Assembly: GCF_014644435.1 (NCBI RefSeq)
Contig: NZ_BMKR01000051.1
Span: 1 to 41,987, forward strand
Source of the DNA: Paenibacillus albidus
GTDB lineage: Bacteria > Bacillota > Bacilli > Paenibacillales > Paenibacillaceae
Reading direction: 5' to 3'
DNA length: 41,987 nucleotides
Shown here: in pieces, positions 33,707 through 41,957 of the stretch
Layout: each line of letters opens with the position of its first letter
How positions within the stretch are numbered: position 1 is the first letter of the stretch
Position numbers and translations under genes: made by a program
The notes under the pieces: generated by a model
Told to the model about the DNA's origin: nothing
Databases searched by the model: none
The model's input: only the letters and a program-made list of their open reading frames with translations

Positions 33707-34123
33707 ATGAATCTTCAGGAATTGAATCTCATTGATCTACTCAGCGAAAAACATCTGTTTTTACGTCAAAAAGTCACCGAACTTAGTCCCGGGCAAATCA
33801 ACAAAACCGAATCGCATATTTTGGCGGTGCTGGAAGCCCATAAGATGCTCTCGATCTCGGAGATCAGCCGGATCATCAACATTTCGCGCCAGGGTACCCA
33901 TAAGAGTATTCAAGGCCTGCTGTCCCGCGGTTATATTGAGGGTGTGGACGTGGCGAATAATCAGCGGGACAAGCATCTTGTGCTGACACCCAAAGGAATC
34001 GAATGCAACCGGAAGATGTTAATTGTCAAAAGGCAACTGGAACAGCAAATCGCAGACAAACTGGGCCCGGAACGTGTTGAGCTGATCAAAGCCCTGCTGA
34101 AAGAGGACTGGCTGGAATCCTGA
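33707..34123 (+). CDS. MarR-family transcriptional regulator
   Basis: A 138-residue winged-helix regulator. The DNA-binding core is ILAVLEAHKMLSISEISRII, then NISRQGTHKSIQGLLSRGYI and the wing VANNQRDKHLVLTPKGI, with flanking helices for dimerisation. The ligand is unknown. The open frame extends to ATG 33668, but that codon lies too near the predicted -10 (33654-33659) and has no ribosome site; ATG 33707 has a modest GGGG about 11-13 bases upstream and is used. It faces a frameshifted membrane-protein gene across a shared palindromic operator, the usual arrangement of MarR with its target. Confidence 0.85.
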   Translation: MNLQELNLIDLLSEKHLFLRQKVTELSPGQINKTESHILAVLEAHKMLSISEISRIINISRQGTHKSIQGLLSRGYIEGVDVANNQRDKHLVLTPKGIECNRKMLIVKRQLEQQIADKLGPERVELIKALLKEDWLES

Positions 34124-34232
34124 ACCCGGGGATCTGCTCGGCCACGCCATGCCTATTTTGCAACTTTTTCCATACTATGACGTCTCAATCTTATAGGTAA
34201 ATAATCACCTATTCAAAGGAGACAGACATGTT

Positions 34233-35366
34233 ATGAACAAATGGAAAATCTCACTCGGCATGATAGCCGCCGCTTTTACCCTGAGTACAGGAACGGCTGC
34301 CGCTGCCGAGAACCCGATTATGTTAAATTTCAGCGATACCGGCTTACGCAGCAGCCAGGTTATTGCCGAAGGAACCACCTTGGTTCCCCTCAAACCGCTC
34401 GCCGAGTCTATGGGATATACACTGAACTGGGATCAGAATGCTAAACTGGCCAAACTGATCCGGCCCGAGCGTGAAGTCACGTTCACAGCAGGTACGGCTT
34501 CGGTTACTGTAAATAATCAACCGTCGAAGCTGACCAAACCGCCACGAATGATCAAAGGCAGCGTGTACGTGCCGCTGGTATCGGCGGTTCAGGCACTTGG
34601 CGGCAAAACATGGTTCGACAAGAAAAACGGCAGCCTGAATATCGTAGACGATCCCCGGTTCAAGACCGCCACTTTGCAAAACCGGACGTACTGGGTATCG
34701 CAGAAAAACGGCGACCTTTATGTTCGCATTTCTCCATCTGCCAAACCCGAACTGGCCGGGGCACTGCCGCTGACCGGTTCACCCTATAACCATGACTTCA
34801 CCATTACTGCTGCTGGACAAGCAACGGACCTGCTCCAGATCACCGATCAGCACTACTCTATGTTCAACGACTTCAGCAACGGGTATCAGGCGCTTGTGCA
34901 TAAGGGCAGTATCCTAAAACAGATGGATTACCACTACGTTACACCAGCCTATGGCCCCCAGACCCAGCCAGCCTCTACCCAGCTTTTTATGACTGACGGG
35001 CAAAATCTCCAGTATATTAACAAGGAAGGTACACTTGGCGAATCCTTTGACCTGGAGCAGCTAACCGGACTAACCAAACCTTTTGTCATCGAATATGCAG
35101 CCCCCGATGTAGCGCTGGTACGTTCCAAATCGACGACGCAGTTATTCGCCATTGAGATCGCTACGGAGAATCATGTGAATCTCAGTCAAAAGCTGATCCG
35201 TGCGGCCGACCGCCAGGAATGGGACCGTGCCGATGGCAGCGATCCGTATTATTTGACCAGAATGCTGACACTGACAGCCCGGAAGGCGAATACCCTAACG
35301 TTCACCTATACTCCTTTGCCGGAGGGGAAACCACAGACCGTCACGTACATTATTGGAACCAAATAA
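34233..35366 (+). CDS. Secreted stalk-domain protein (copper amine oxidase N-terminal-like)
   Basis: A 377-residue exported protein. Residues 1-25 form a signal peptide with likely cleavage at AAA-EN. Residues about 30-140 are the stalk domain common in Paenibacillus (EGTTLVPLKPLAESMGYTLN; KGSVYVPLVSAVQALGGK), named after the copper amine oxidase N-terminus but without any oxidase. The remaining 235 residues look beta-rich, with repeated short strands (LFMTDGQNLQYINKEGTL), perhaps a propeller-like domain; not assigned. AAAGGAG lies 13 bases before the ATG. A terminator follows, so it is monocistronic. Confidence 0.85.
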   Translation: MNKWKISLGMIAAAFTLSTGTAAAAENPIMLNFSDTGLRSSQVIAEGTTLVPLKPLAESMGYTLNWDQNAKLAKLIRPEREVTFTAGTASVTVNNQPSKLTKPPRMIKGSVYVPLVSAVQALGGKTWFDKKNGSLNIVDDPRFKTATLQNRTYWVSQKNGDLYVRISPSAKPELAGALPLTGSPYNHDFTITAAGQATDLLQITDQHYSMFNDFSNGYQALVHKGSILKQMDYHYVTPAYGPQTQPASTQLFMTDGQNLQYINKEGTLGESFDLEQLTGLTKPFVIEYAAPDVALVRSKSTTQLFAIEIATENHVNLSQKLIRAADRQEWDRADGSDPYYLTRMLTLTARKANTLTFTYTPLPEGKPQTVTYIIGTK

Positions 35367-35381
35367 TTAGCATGTTTCAGC

Positions 35382-35421
35382 AAAAAGACGTTTCCCTTCA
35401 TTCCCGGGGAGGCGTCTTTTT
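35382..35421 (+). terminator. Terminator of the stalk-domain gene
   Basis: AAAAAGACG pairs with CGTCTTTTT; the loop contains a small CCC/GGG stem. It lies 16 bases after the stop codon and ends with five T. Confidence 0.85.
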
Positions 35422-35564
35422 CACCTTACACTGTAGAAAAGTGATGTAACCCTCCGCTCCACGTTAACGCCACCTCCGACTGATCAATTTGTTCGCAACC
35501 TTCCTTATGTTAAGATTAATGCTGCGCTGGTTACATATCCTATGTATAAGTGGAGGAGGTCATT

Positions 35565-36395
35565 ATGAAGCAGAAGTCAAAGCAGTTCTACAGTTTCCTG
35601 AAGCAGCTGATCCAAAAGATTAATGAGGATGATGTCCAAGGCCTCAGTGCACAGTTAACCTATTACCTTATTCTTTCGTTTTTCCCTTTTCTGATCTTCA
35701 TCATGACGATTATCGGGTATGCGAACATTTCCATAGAAGATAAAATCAAGGACCTTCAAGAGATCATGCCTGCGCAGGCGATATCCATTATTGAGGAGAT
35801 TGTGGGGGAGGTCTCGGAGGGAAGGAGCCAGGCTCTGCTGTCTTTCGGGATGCTGGCCACCTTATGGGCAGCTTCCAAAGGGATCAATGCGATTATTAAA
35901 GGCCTTAACCGGGCCTATGCTATTGATGAGAACCGTGCTTTTTGGAAAGTAAGGGGCATCTCTCTGCTGGCTACGGTATCTATCGGCGTTGTTATTCTGC
36001 TCAGCGCCTTGCTGCTGGTCCTCGGAACCTGGCTGAAAACGCAGGTCTTTACCCTGGCCGATCTGCCGGCAGGCTTCAACAAGCTGTGGGATCTGCTGCA
36101 ATATGCCGTGCCGCTCTTGATTATGTTCCTGGTCTTTGGGCTGCTGTACTGGATCGCTCCGAGCCGGAGATTGTCCTACAAAGATGTGCTGCCCGGTGCG
36201 CTCTTCACCACACTTGGCTGGATTATCACGTCCTCACTGTTCTCCATTTATGTGAATCAATTTGGTGATCTTTCCAAAACCTACGGCAGCCTCGGCGGTG
36301 TGATGATCCTGCTCATCTGGCTGTACATCAGCTCCATGATCATTCTGATCGGCGGGGAGATTAATGCCACGCTCAACGAGCGGCGCACAACGTGA
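35565..36395 (+). CDS. YihY/BrkB-family integral membrane protein
   Basis: A 276-residue membrane protein of the YihY/virulence factor BrkB family. About six transmembrane segments are visible, starting with LTYYLILSFFPFLIFIMTII and ending LLIWLYISSMIILIGGEINA, which holds the conserved GxEINA. The middle ATLWAASKGINAIIKGLNRAY is a family signature. These proteins were once misannotated as RNase BN; the real function is not settled. GGAGGAGGT is 5 bases before ATG 35565, so the frame's earlier start is not used. Confidence 0.92.
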   Translation: MKQKSKQFYSFLKQLIQKINEDDVQGLSAQLTYYLILSFFPFLIFIMTIIGYANISIEDKIKDLQEIMPAQAISIIEEIVGEVSEGRSQALLSFGMLATLWAASKGINAIIKGLNRAYAIDENRAFWKVRGISLLATVSIGVVILLSALLLVLGTWLKTQVFTLADLPAGFNKLWDLLQYAVPLLIMFLVFGLLYWIAPSRRLSYKDVLPGALFTTLGWIITSSLFSIYVNQFGDLSKTYGSLGGVMILLIWLYISSMIILIGGEINATLNERRTT

Positions 36396-36403
36396 GTTAT
36401 TTC

Positions 36404-36431
36404 ATATAATGACGTAATTACGTCATTATAT
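36404..36431. repeat. 28-bp perfect palindrome
   Basis: ATATAATGACGTAA is followed at once by its reverse complement TTACGTCATTATAT, with no loop. It lies 8 bases after the YihY stop and 28 bases before the broken Rpn-type gene. There is no T-run, so a simple terminator is unlikely; an operator or a site for a DNA-binding dimer fits better. Confidence 0.85.
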
Positions 36432-36459
36432 AATGGAAATAAAACGGAGTTGATCCCAC

Positions 36460-37237
36460 GTGACGGAGCTGCTTGACCCGCGAAATGATTTTGTATTTAA
36501 GCGTGTTTTTGGAAGTGAAGATAATAAGGATGTATTGTTAGCCTTTCTCAATCGGACCTTTAAAGAGTCAGGCGAACCGCCGCTCGCCGAGATCACGCTT
36601 CTTAATCCTTATACAGATAAGGATGCCCCACTGGACAAGCAGTCCATCTTCGATATTTGGGCCAAAACAGCCACCGGAGAGTTGATTAATGTTGAAATGT
36701 GTTACCATCAACATTCTGAACTATTCCTTTTTGCCAAATGACAGATACCACAGCGTTTTTCATTTACGGGAAGACTACACGAATCTAATGCTAATCGACG
36801 ACATTGAGATACACTTCATAGAATTAACCAAACTAAATCATCATACCCCTCCTGTTGAGGGAGGACTGATTAATTGGCTGCTCTTCCTGAAGGGAGCCGA
36901 TAAATCCATTTGGGAGGTGCTAACCTTGAATGATCCACATTTGAAAAAAGCGATGGATACGTTGGAGTTTTTGAGCCAGGATAACGAAGCCCGCCGTTTG
37001 TATGAGGAACGCCAGAAATTTCTACATGATGAGGCTTCAATGATTGAATGGGCCACCGAAAAAGGCCTGGAGGCAGGACGAGCTGCCGGTCACGCAGCAG
37101 GTCAAGCCGAAGGGGAACGAAAAAAGGCGCTGGAGATCGCCCGTAACATGCTGTCTCTGGGCATCGAGATCAAGCTGATTGCCCAAGCCAGCGGCTTAAC
37201 CGAAGCCGAGATCCTTTCTCTAAAAAACAACCAATAA
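36460..37237 (+). pseudogene. Broken Rpn-family (PD-(D/E)XK) nuclease/transposase
   Basis: Two frames of one Rpn/PDDEXK_2-type protein. The first (GTG 36460, 10 bases after CGGAG) runs TELLDPRNDFVFKRVFGSED to FDIWAKTATGELINVEM and then leaves the family pattern (CYHQHSELF). The second resumes KCVTINILNYSFLPNDRYHS and ends with the usual Gly/Ala/Glu-rich C-terminal helix (GLEAGRAAGHAAGQAEGERK). The family normally has about 35 residues between these points, including the Gln of the E-x-Q motif right after NVEM. An internal deletion with frameshift therefore removed part of the active site. Intact relatives cleave DNA and promote recombination. Confidence 0.85.
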
Positions 37238-37250
37238 GCCTGCTTGGAAA

Positions 37251-37837
37251 GGGACTGTCCCAAAAGTAGACTTTCTACAAGTAGAAACAGACCACCTTCA
37301 TGCTCAAAACCGTAAAAGTCAAACAGAGCAGCGATTCTCCTGTTATTGGAGGACCGCTGCTCTGCGTTTTTGGTCATTTGCGGCTTGCTTCAGCAGATTG
37401 TGAGCAAGTGAAAGCCAACCGACCTCGAGCGTCACTTTCTCTATGCCGCATCGCCAAAATCGCCGGAACCCCCGGTTGTTCTTCAGTTGTCCAAATACAC
37501 TTTCCGGTTCCGTCATTCGGCGTACGGCCAAGTGGTAACCTTCCTCGCTTTGCAGAATTTCCCGGGCCTGTTTCTGGTACCGCAACCGCTCCAGACTCAC
37601 CACGACTTCCCGATTTCCTGTTGCCTTCGTGCAGCGTTCTTTTAGCGGACACCCTTCGCAGCTTGTACTGCGGTAGTGACGCTTCCGAATTTCGTATCCA
37701 CTCTCTTCCTTGCCTTTTCCATATGCGGCTGTAGACAACGGGTATCGGTGGGTCTTGGATGTAGACTGTATGTTCGGTGAAAATAAAGTATTAGACTTAA
37801 TCGCCCTTACTTTTAAAACTTCGATCGTAATCTGCAC
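37251..37837 (-). mobile_element. IS1182-family remnant with C-terminal transposase fragment
   Basis: The minus-strand frame 37837-37343 encodes the C-terminal part of an IS1182 transposase: GYEIRKRHYRSTSCEGCPLK, the Cys-rich SCEGCPLKERC, then RMTEPESVFGQLKNNRGFRR and LSLAHNLLKQAAND. The N-terminal two-thirds, with the first DDE residues, are gone. The first 35 residues of the frame do not look like transposase. A hairpin at 37325-37362 (AGAGCAGCG and CGCTGCTCT) acts as a terminator, and GGGACTGTCCCAAAAGT from 37251 looks like the element's terminal repeat. The other end is missing. Confidence 0.8.
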
Positions 37838-37900
37838 TACATCAACATCCGCTGTGATTAGGATTTATATTTAGCATTATTCCGCAACAGGATACTACTA

Positions 37901-38854
37901 TTAATAACGACCACCAAACGCATTTGGACTAACAGCATCAATACGGGCAAAATCATCAGACGTAAGATGAATATCAAGTGCCTTGATATTATCCTCCAAA
38001 TATTTACGGCGTTTCGTACCAGGAATCGGCAATGTGCCTCTTTCTACTGTCCATGCTATTGCTAGTTGAGGTACCGTACAGTTCTTTTCTTTGGCGATTT
38101 CCGCTAGTTTATCAACGATGTTAATATTCTTTTGGAAGTTCTCACCTTTGTAACGTGTAAAAAGATTGCGCATATCATCAGCTTGGAAGTTCTCATTCAT
38201 ATGACGTTCCCCCGTAATAAAGCCTCTGCTTAGAGGACTGTAAGCTACAAGTGTGATTCCTAATTCTTTTACGGTAGGTAGAGCTTCTTCTTCAATTTCC
38301 CGACTCCAAATGGAGTATTCCGATTGGACTGCGGAAATAGGGTGTACTTCATGCGCTTTACGAAGTGTAGATGCACTAATAACTGATCCATTTAGGCCAT
38401 TAGAAAAACCAAGATAACGTACTTTACCTGCTTTAACTAAGTCAGCCATAGCACCAACTGTCTCCTCAATTGGAACATTAGGATCTACCGCATGTTGATA
38501 ATACAGGTCGATATAATCGAGACCAAGACGTCGAAGGCTTTCATCAATAGCTTTCTTTACATAGTCCGGGTGTCCTCCGATGAATTCCCAATTTGGACCA
38601 TACGAAAACTTGGTAGCGACAATTGCCTGTTCTCTTCGTCCCTTCAACGCTTTTCCTAATAGCTCCTCATTATGGCCGTTACCATATGTATCAGCAGTAT
38701 CAAGCAAAGTTACCCCGAGATCAAGCGCCCGATGAATGGTTTTAATGGACTCCTCATCATCAATGGTGCCATATATGCCGGGGGACATGCCCATCATACC
38801 CAATCCGATAGAAGAAACGACGATATCGCTGTGACCGAGTTTTTGCGTTTTCAT
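37901..38854 (-). CDS. Aldo/keto reductase
   Basis: A 317-residue NADPH-dependent reductase of the AKR superfamily. The tetrad fits: Asp in TLLDTADTYGNG, Tyr in the same motif, Lys in IVATKFSYG and His in YYQHAVDP. The cofactor end has PIPGTKRRKYLEDNIKAL. It resembles AKR13/YakC-type enzymes reducing aldehydes; the true substrate is unknown. ATG 38854 follows GCGAGGT at 8-9 bases; the extra 65 residues possible upstream overlap the divergent promoter and are rejected. Base composition is AT-richer than the left part of the window, suggesting acquired DNA. A TetR gene is divergent from it. Confidence 0.92.
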   Translation of the reverse strand: MKTQKLGHSDIVVSSIGLGMMGMSPGIYGTIDDEESIKTIHRALDLGVTLLDTADTYGNGHNEELLGKALKGRREQAIVATKFSYGPNWEFIGGHPDYVKKAIDESLRRLGLDYIDLYYQHAVDPNVPIEETVGAMADLVKAGKVRYLGFSNGLNGSVISASTLRKAHEVHPISAVQSEYSIWSREIEEEALPTVKELGITLVAYSPLSRGFITGERHMNENFQADDMRNLFTRYKGENFQKNINIVDKLAEIAKEKNCTVPQLAIAWTVERGTLPIPGTKRRKYLEDNIKALDIHLTSDDFARIDAVSPNAFGGRY

Positions 38855-38912
38855 TTTAGTTACCTCGCTTTTTATATGTTTTAGCTTCGAGTTACATCTT
38901 AGCATAAAGACA

Positions 38913-38999
38913 TTTACACAGTAAACACTTTTAATCATTTCTGTATAATCTGCAAAATATGTTTGTGCCGAAAGCGAAATTCCGGTTATAATAAAAGTA
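38913..38999. promoter_or_regulatory. Divergent promoters of the reductase and TetR genes
   Basis: On the minus strand TTTACT and TAAGAT, 18 bp apart, are a plausible promoter for the reductase, and its -35 lies in the short palindrome TTTACACAGTAAA (38913-38925), a possible TetR operator. On the plus strand TTGTGC and TATAAT are 18 bp apart and end about 20 bases before the TetR gene. The -10 is perfect; the -35 is weak. Confidence 0.55.
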
Positions 39000-39012
39000 A
39001 GGGGGGCTTTAT

Positions 39013-39678
39013 GTGAATAGCCAGATATCAGATAAAAAAAACGAAACACGAGCTAAGCTTATGAATAAGCTGCTTCCTTATTTACGAAAAAATGGCCTTC
39101 AGTCCGTTCGGATGGACGAAATTTCTAGAGTAATGGAGATAAGCCGAGCGACTTTATATAAGTATTTCTCAACCAAGGAAGAAATTGTCGAGTTCATCGT
39201 AGATGGTTTTATTGAATACATGAAGGAACTGACTCACAACCCTTTGGATTCGGTTCAAAGTTTCGGTACTCGTTTTTTGCAAATATTTGAACAAACCATA
39301 TCTCTAGTCGTTTATTTCTCGGATATTATCCTTCAGGACCTCGAAACCAGTTACCCGGATTTATTTGATCGCTTTAATGAAGCTATGAAGGAGCGAGAAG
39401 AGAAGATACTGGCTTTCTTTGAGGAAGGTAAACAAAAAGGGATTTTCAATCAACTTAACGGCAGGCTATTAATAAAGCAGGATGAAATTCTAAGAGGGAT
39501 GTTCGATGTTAAATTTCTGATGACCAATCAATTCACGGTTCAACAAGTTTTATATGATTATTTTCAATTAAAGAGGATTCAGTTGTTTAAGCCCGAAAAG
39601 CTGACAGCAATTGATGATGAAGTGTTGATGCCGAAAATAGAACATTTAACTCAAAAAGTGACCAAAAACCTTTTTTAA
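39013..39678 (+). CDS. TetR-family transcriptional regulator
   Basis: A 221-residue regulator. Residues 12-60 are the TetR helix-turn-helix (LRKNGLQSVRMDEISRVMEI, then SRATLYKYFSTKEEIV). The C-terminal domain is all helical and contains no known ligand motif. The start is GTG 39013, with GGGGGG about 6-8 bases upstream; an ATG two bases earlier is out of frame. It is transcribed away from the aldo/keto reductase gene and probably represses it in response to a reactive carbonyl or similar inducer. An IS110-family element lies directly downstream. Confidence 0.88.
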   Translation: MNSQISDKKNETRAKLMNKLLPYLRKNGLQSVRMDEISRVMEISRATLYKYFSTKEEIVEFIVDGFIEYMKELTHNPLDSVQSFGTRFLQIFEQTISLVVYFSDIILQDLETSYPDLFDRFNEAMKEREEKILAFFEEGKQKGIFNQLNGRLLIKQDEILRGMFDVKFLMTNQFTVQQVLYDYFQLKRIQLFKPEKLTAIDDEVLMPKIEHLTQKVTKNLF

Positions 39679-39719
39679 CATTCACTAACGCGATACCACA
39701 ATGATAAGAGGCCCACCAA

Positions 39720-40005
39720 ATTAAATTAATGGGGGTTCTTCACCAACCTGCCCGTTAGCCATACATGCAGCGCAAGCGCCGCACCACAGATGATGAAAAT
39801 ATTTGTATCTGTTAATACTGCTACTATGGCTGGGAGAGGAAGGTCGATAAGCTATGGTGCCTACGAGCCCATCCGTTAGTCTGACTCCAACGATCACGGT
39901 GCATCACAGATTGTCGCTCCCTATCGGGAAGCACTCATGGGAGATTAATCCTACTCTGATTGTTGCACCAGCCTCTTACCTAATTTAGCCGTAGAGAGGA
40001 TACTT
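39720..40005 (+). ncRNA. Candidate IS110 bridge RNA in the transposase leader
   Basis: IS110-group elements are known to express a structured bridge RNA from the non-coding end before the recombinase gene, with loops pairing to target and donor DNA. This leader holds no protein frame and several possible stems: GCTCCC with GGGAAGC at 39916-39932; CTC/GAG at 39934-39943; and CCTCTTAC (39972-39979) with GTAGAGAGG (39991-39999), which covers the transposase ribosome site. GCAYCACAGAT occurs at 39781 and again exactly 120 bases on at 39901. The RNA's ends and loops cannot be fixed by eye. Confidence 0.5.
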
Positions 40006-40009
40006 CAAA

Positions 40010-41227
40010 GTGGAAATCGTAGTTGAACGGGCATGTGGTATGGATATTCATAAGGATAACATTACCGCATGTATTCTAACGTCTAATGGAAAGGAGATTC
40101 AAACGTTTCCGACTAAAACGGTGTTTCTTTTACAATTAATTGACTGGATTAAACAGCATGAGTGCACTCACGTTGCTATGGAAAGTACGGGTGTATTTTG
40201 GAAGCCTATTGTCAATTTACTTGAAGCTGAAGGAATTGAATTCTTAGTGGTGAATGCCCAGCATATGAAAGCTTTGCCTGGACGTAAAACAGATGTCAAG
40301 GACTCCGAATGGATTGCAAAGCTTCTTCGTCATGGGCTACTTAAAGCAAGTTTCATTCCAGATCGAAATCAACGTGAGCTTCGAGAACTTGTTCGTTATC
40401 GTCGCAGCATTATCGAAGAACGAGCTAGACAACATAATCGAATTCAAAAAGTGTTAGAAGGAGCCAACATTAAGCTCAGCTCTGTTGTCTCTGATATTAT
40501 GGGTGTCTCTTCTCGCGATATGCTCCATGCTATTGCTGATGGTGAGGATGATCCTGAGAAACTAGCGAACTTCGCTAGACGCACCATGAAACGAAAGAAG
40601 GATGAACTTGAACTTGCTCTACACGGCTATGTAAACCCTCACCAACGCTTGATGATTAAGACTATTTTGACTCACATTGATTTTTTAAGTGAACAAATCA
40701 CGTTGCTAGATCAGGAAGTCGCTACGAGGGTTGTTCCATTTCATGACGATGTCGAACGTTTAGATTCAATTCCTGGAATAGCTACTCGAATGGCAGAACA
40801 AATCTTAGCCGAAATTGGGACCAATATTAAGAAGCAGTTTCCCAGTGCTGCGCATTTATGCTCATGGGCTGGACTTGTGCCTGGGCATAACGAAAGTGCA
40901 GGAAAGAGAAAATCTGCTAAAGCTAAAAATGGAAACAAATATTTGAAGTCCGCCTTAGTTGAAGCAGCCCATTCTGTAGCAGCCTCAAAGAACTATCTTG
41001 GTGCCATGTACAGACGAACGGCAGCAAGAAAAGGAAGAAAAAGGGCAGCAATCTCTGTCGCACATGCTATGTTGAGAATAGCCTACTATTTGTTGACACG
41101 TGAAGAAATGTATGTGGACCTAGGCGAAGATTACTTTGACAAACAGAAGCAACAATCTATTGTGAAATACGCAGTTCGACGACTAGAAAAATTAGGTTAT
41201 TCTGTAACTATTGCAGAAGTCTCTTAA
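40010..41227 (+). CDS. IS110-family transposase (DEDD recombinase)
   Basis: A 405-residue RNA-guided recombinase type. The N-terminal RuvC-like DEDD domain shows D12 (GMDIHKD), E58 (VAMESTG), D95 and D98 (KTDVKDSEW). A coiled-coil middle (about 120-245) leads to the Transposase_20 domain with the helix-hairpin-helix-like LDSIPGIATRMAEQILAEIG and the Ser candidate S296 in GHNESAGKRKS, followed by KNGNKYLKSALVEAA. All catalytic residues and the length are intact, so it may be active. GTG 40010 is 9 bases after AGAGGA, which itself can be paired in an upstream hairpin. Confidence 0.95.
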   Translation: MEIVVERACGMDIHKDNITACILTSNGKEIQTFPTKTVFLLQLIDWIKQHECTHVAMESTGVFWKPIVNLLEAEGIEFLVVNAQHMKALPGRKTDVKDSEWIAKLLRHGLLKASFIPDRNQRELRELVRYRRSIIEERARQHNRIQKVLEGANIKLSSVVSDIMGVSSRDMLHAIADGEDDPEKLANFARRTMKRKKDELELALHGYVNPHQRLMIKTILTHIDFLSEQITLLDQEVATRVVPFHDDVERLDSIPGIATRMAEQILAEIGTNIKKQFPSAAHLCSWAGLVPGHNESAGKRKSAKAKNGNKYLKSALVEAAHSVAASKNYLGAMYRRTAARKGRKRAAISVAHAMLRIAYYLLTREEMYVDLGEDYFDKQKQQSIVKYAVRRLEKLGYSVTIAEVS

Positions 41228-41361
41228 TTCATTAAGATACCCATATCCTTATTTCGGATGCTGTGACATTCAAAAAAATGAATGGACTGCGTCTTATTTA
41301 CTTTGCCTCTTTACAGTAACTGCAGATTTAATTTTCATGGGAGCTTAATGAAGCATTGTGA

Positions 41362-41379
41362 GTCTAATACTTTATTTTC
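41362..41379 (+). repeat. 18-bp exact inverted repeat partner of 37779-37796
   Basis: GTCTAATACTTTATTTTC here is the exact reverse complement of 37779-37796. Near both copies the motif CAGTCTACA follows (1 base away here, 10 bases away in the other copy). The pair brackets the reductase, TetR and IS110 block, 3.6 kb apart, and the left copy lies where the IS1182 frame stops looking like transposase. Confidence 0.75.
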
Positions 41380-41449
41380 TCAGTCTACAACTTTATTTTC
41401 TTTTGACAGAGGAAAGATCGAAAATCGTTTCGTCGTCTTCTCAAATAGA

Positions 41450-41484
41450 AAAGGAGACCTCTTCATTTCGAAGAGGTCTCCTTT
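41450..41484 (-). terminator. Strong hairpin terminator
   Basis: A perfect 15-bp stem, AAAGGAGACCTCTTC with its reverse complement, around the loop ATTTC. On the minus strand it is followed by TTTTC and more T, so it should end transcription of the small membrane gene at 41560. The gap 41228-41449 holds IS flank and the 18-bp repeat; no gene is seen. Confidence 0.8.
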
Positions 41485-41559
41485 GGTCAAAGAAAATGTC
41501 GTATTTCAACATCATAGAAAAGATACAAATTAGTTGTATTAATTTTTTAATTAGTTGTA

Positions 41560-41769
41560 TTATTTTTTTGAAAAATTCTTAACGCCATCATAAATTACAA
41601 GTAATCCAATAATTAAAGCTAATGATCTGATAGTGAATTCAAAATACAAAAGGCTCCCCAAAATATTGTTAGAAGAATAGGTGTACCCTGTAAGGATTAT
41701 GGGTGAGAACATTATCAATAAACCGATGAAGATACTTACTAAGAGTAATAATTTGTTGTTTTTGTCCAT
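41560..41769 (-). CDS. Small two-span membrane protein
   Basis: A 69-residue protein with two hydrophobic helices, LLLLVSIFIGLLIMFSPIIL and LALIIGLLVIYDGV, joined by a short Tyr/Ser/Asn-rich loop; the ends are basic (DKNNK at the start, KNFSKK at the finish). AGGTGG lies about 11 bases before the ATG. I do not recognise the family. It is AT-rich like its surroundings, and a strong terminator follows, which supports it as a real gene. Confidence 0.55.
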   Translation of the reverse strand: MDKNNKLLLLVSIFIGLLIMFSPIILTGYTYSSNNILGSLLYFEFTIRSLALIIGLLVIYDGVKNFSKK

Positions 41770-41897
41770 GTAATTTTACACCACCTAATCATTGGAAATT
41801 CATGCGTCCATAATAACACTTTATCTTATAAAAGGGAATAAAATGAATTTAATTTTAGGCTTTTCTTCTCAATTTATGTACTCTAATAAAAATAAAA

Positions 41898-41957
41898 CCA
41901 TGAAGGATCGCTTAAGCGATCTTTCATGGTCAGGCTGTCGAGAAAGTCTCGACAGCC
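41898..41957 (+). terminator. Two consecutive strong hairpins at the window end
   Basis: First, CCATGAAGGATCGC pairs with GCGATCTTTCATGG around TTAA (41898-41929, one mismatch). Three bases later GGCTGTCGAGA pairs perfectly with TCTCGACAGCC around AAG (41933-41957), followed by TTATTTA. They may terminate a gene or belong to an insertion-sequence end beyond the window. No gene is supported in 41792-41987. Confidence 0.6.

Larger units (their letters stand above)
39690..41275 (+). mobile_element. IS110-family insertion sequence, apparently intact
   Basis: A complete DEDD transposase gene preceded by about 330 bp of non-coding leader and followed by a short tail. The family has no terminal inverted repeats and makes little or no target duplication, so the exact ends cannot be read from one copy. 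ACATTCA occurs at 39679-39685 and at 41265-41271 and might mark the shared core, but this is weak. The long leader and short tail fit the IS110 rather than the IS1111 subgroup. Confidence 0.7.

Noticed and set aside
38855..39049. 65-residue N-terminal extension of the aldo/keto reductase
   Set aside because: It would cross the divergent promoter and overlap the TetR gene; ATG 38854 has a good ribosome site and the family N-terminus.
37251..41379. Composite transposon formed by two intact IS copies
   Set aside because: The flanking elements differ (IS1182 remnant and IS110), so a classical composite is not supported; only the 18-bp repeat remains unexplained.
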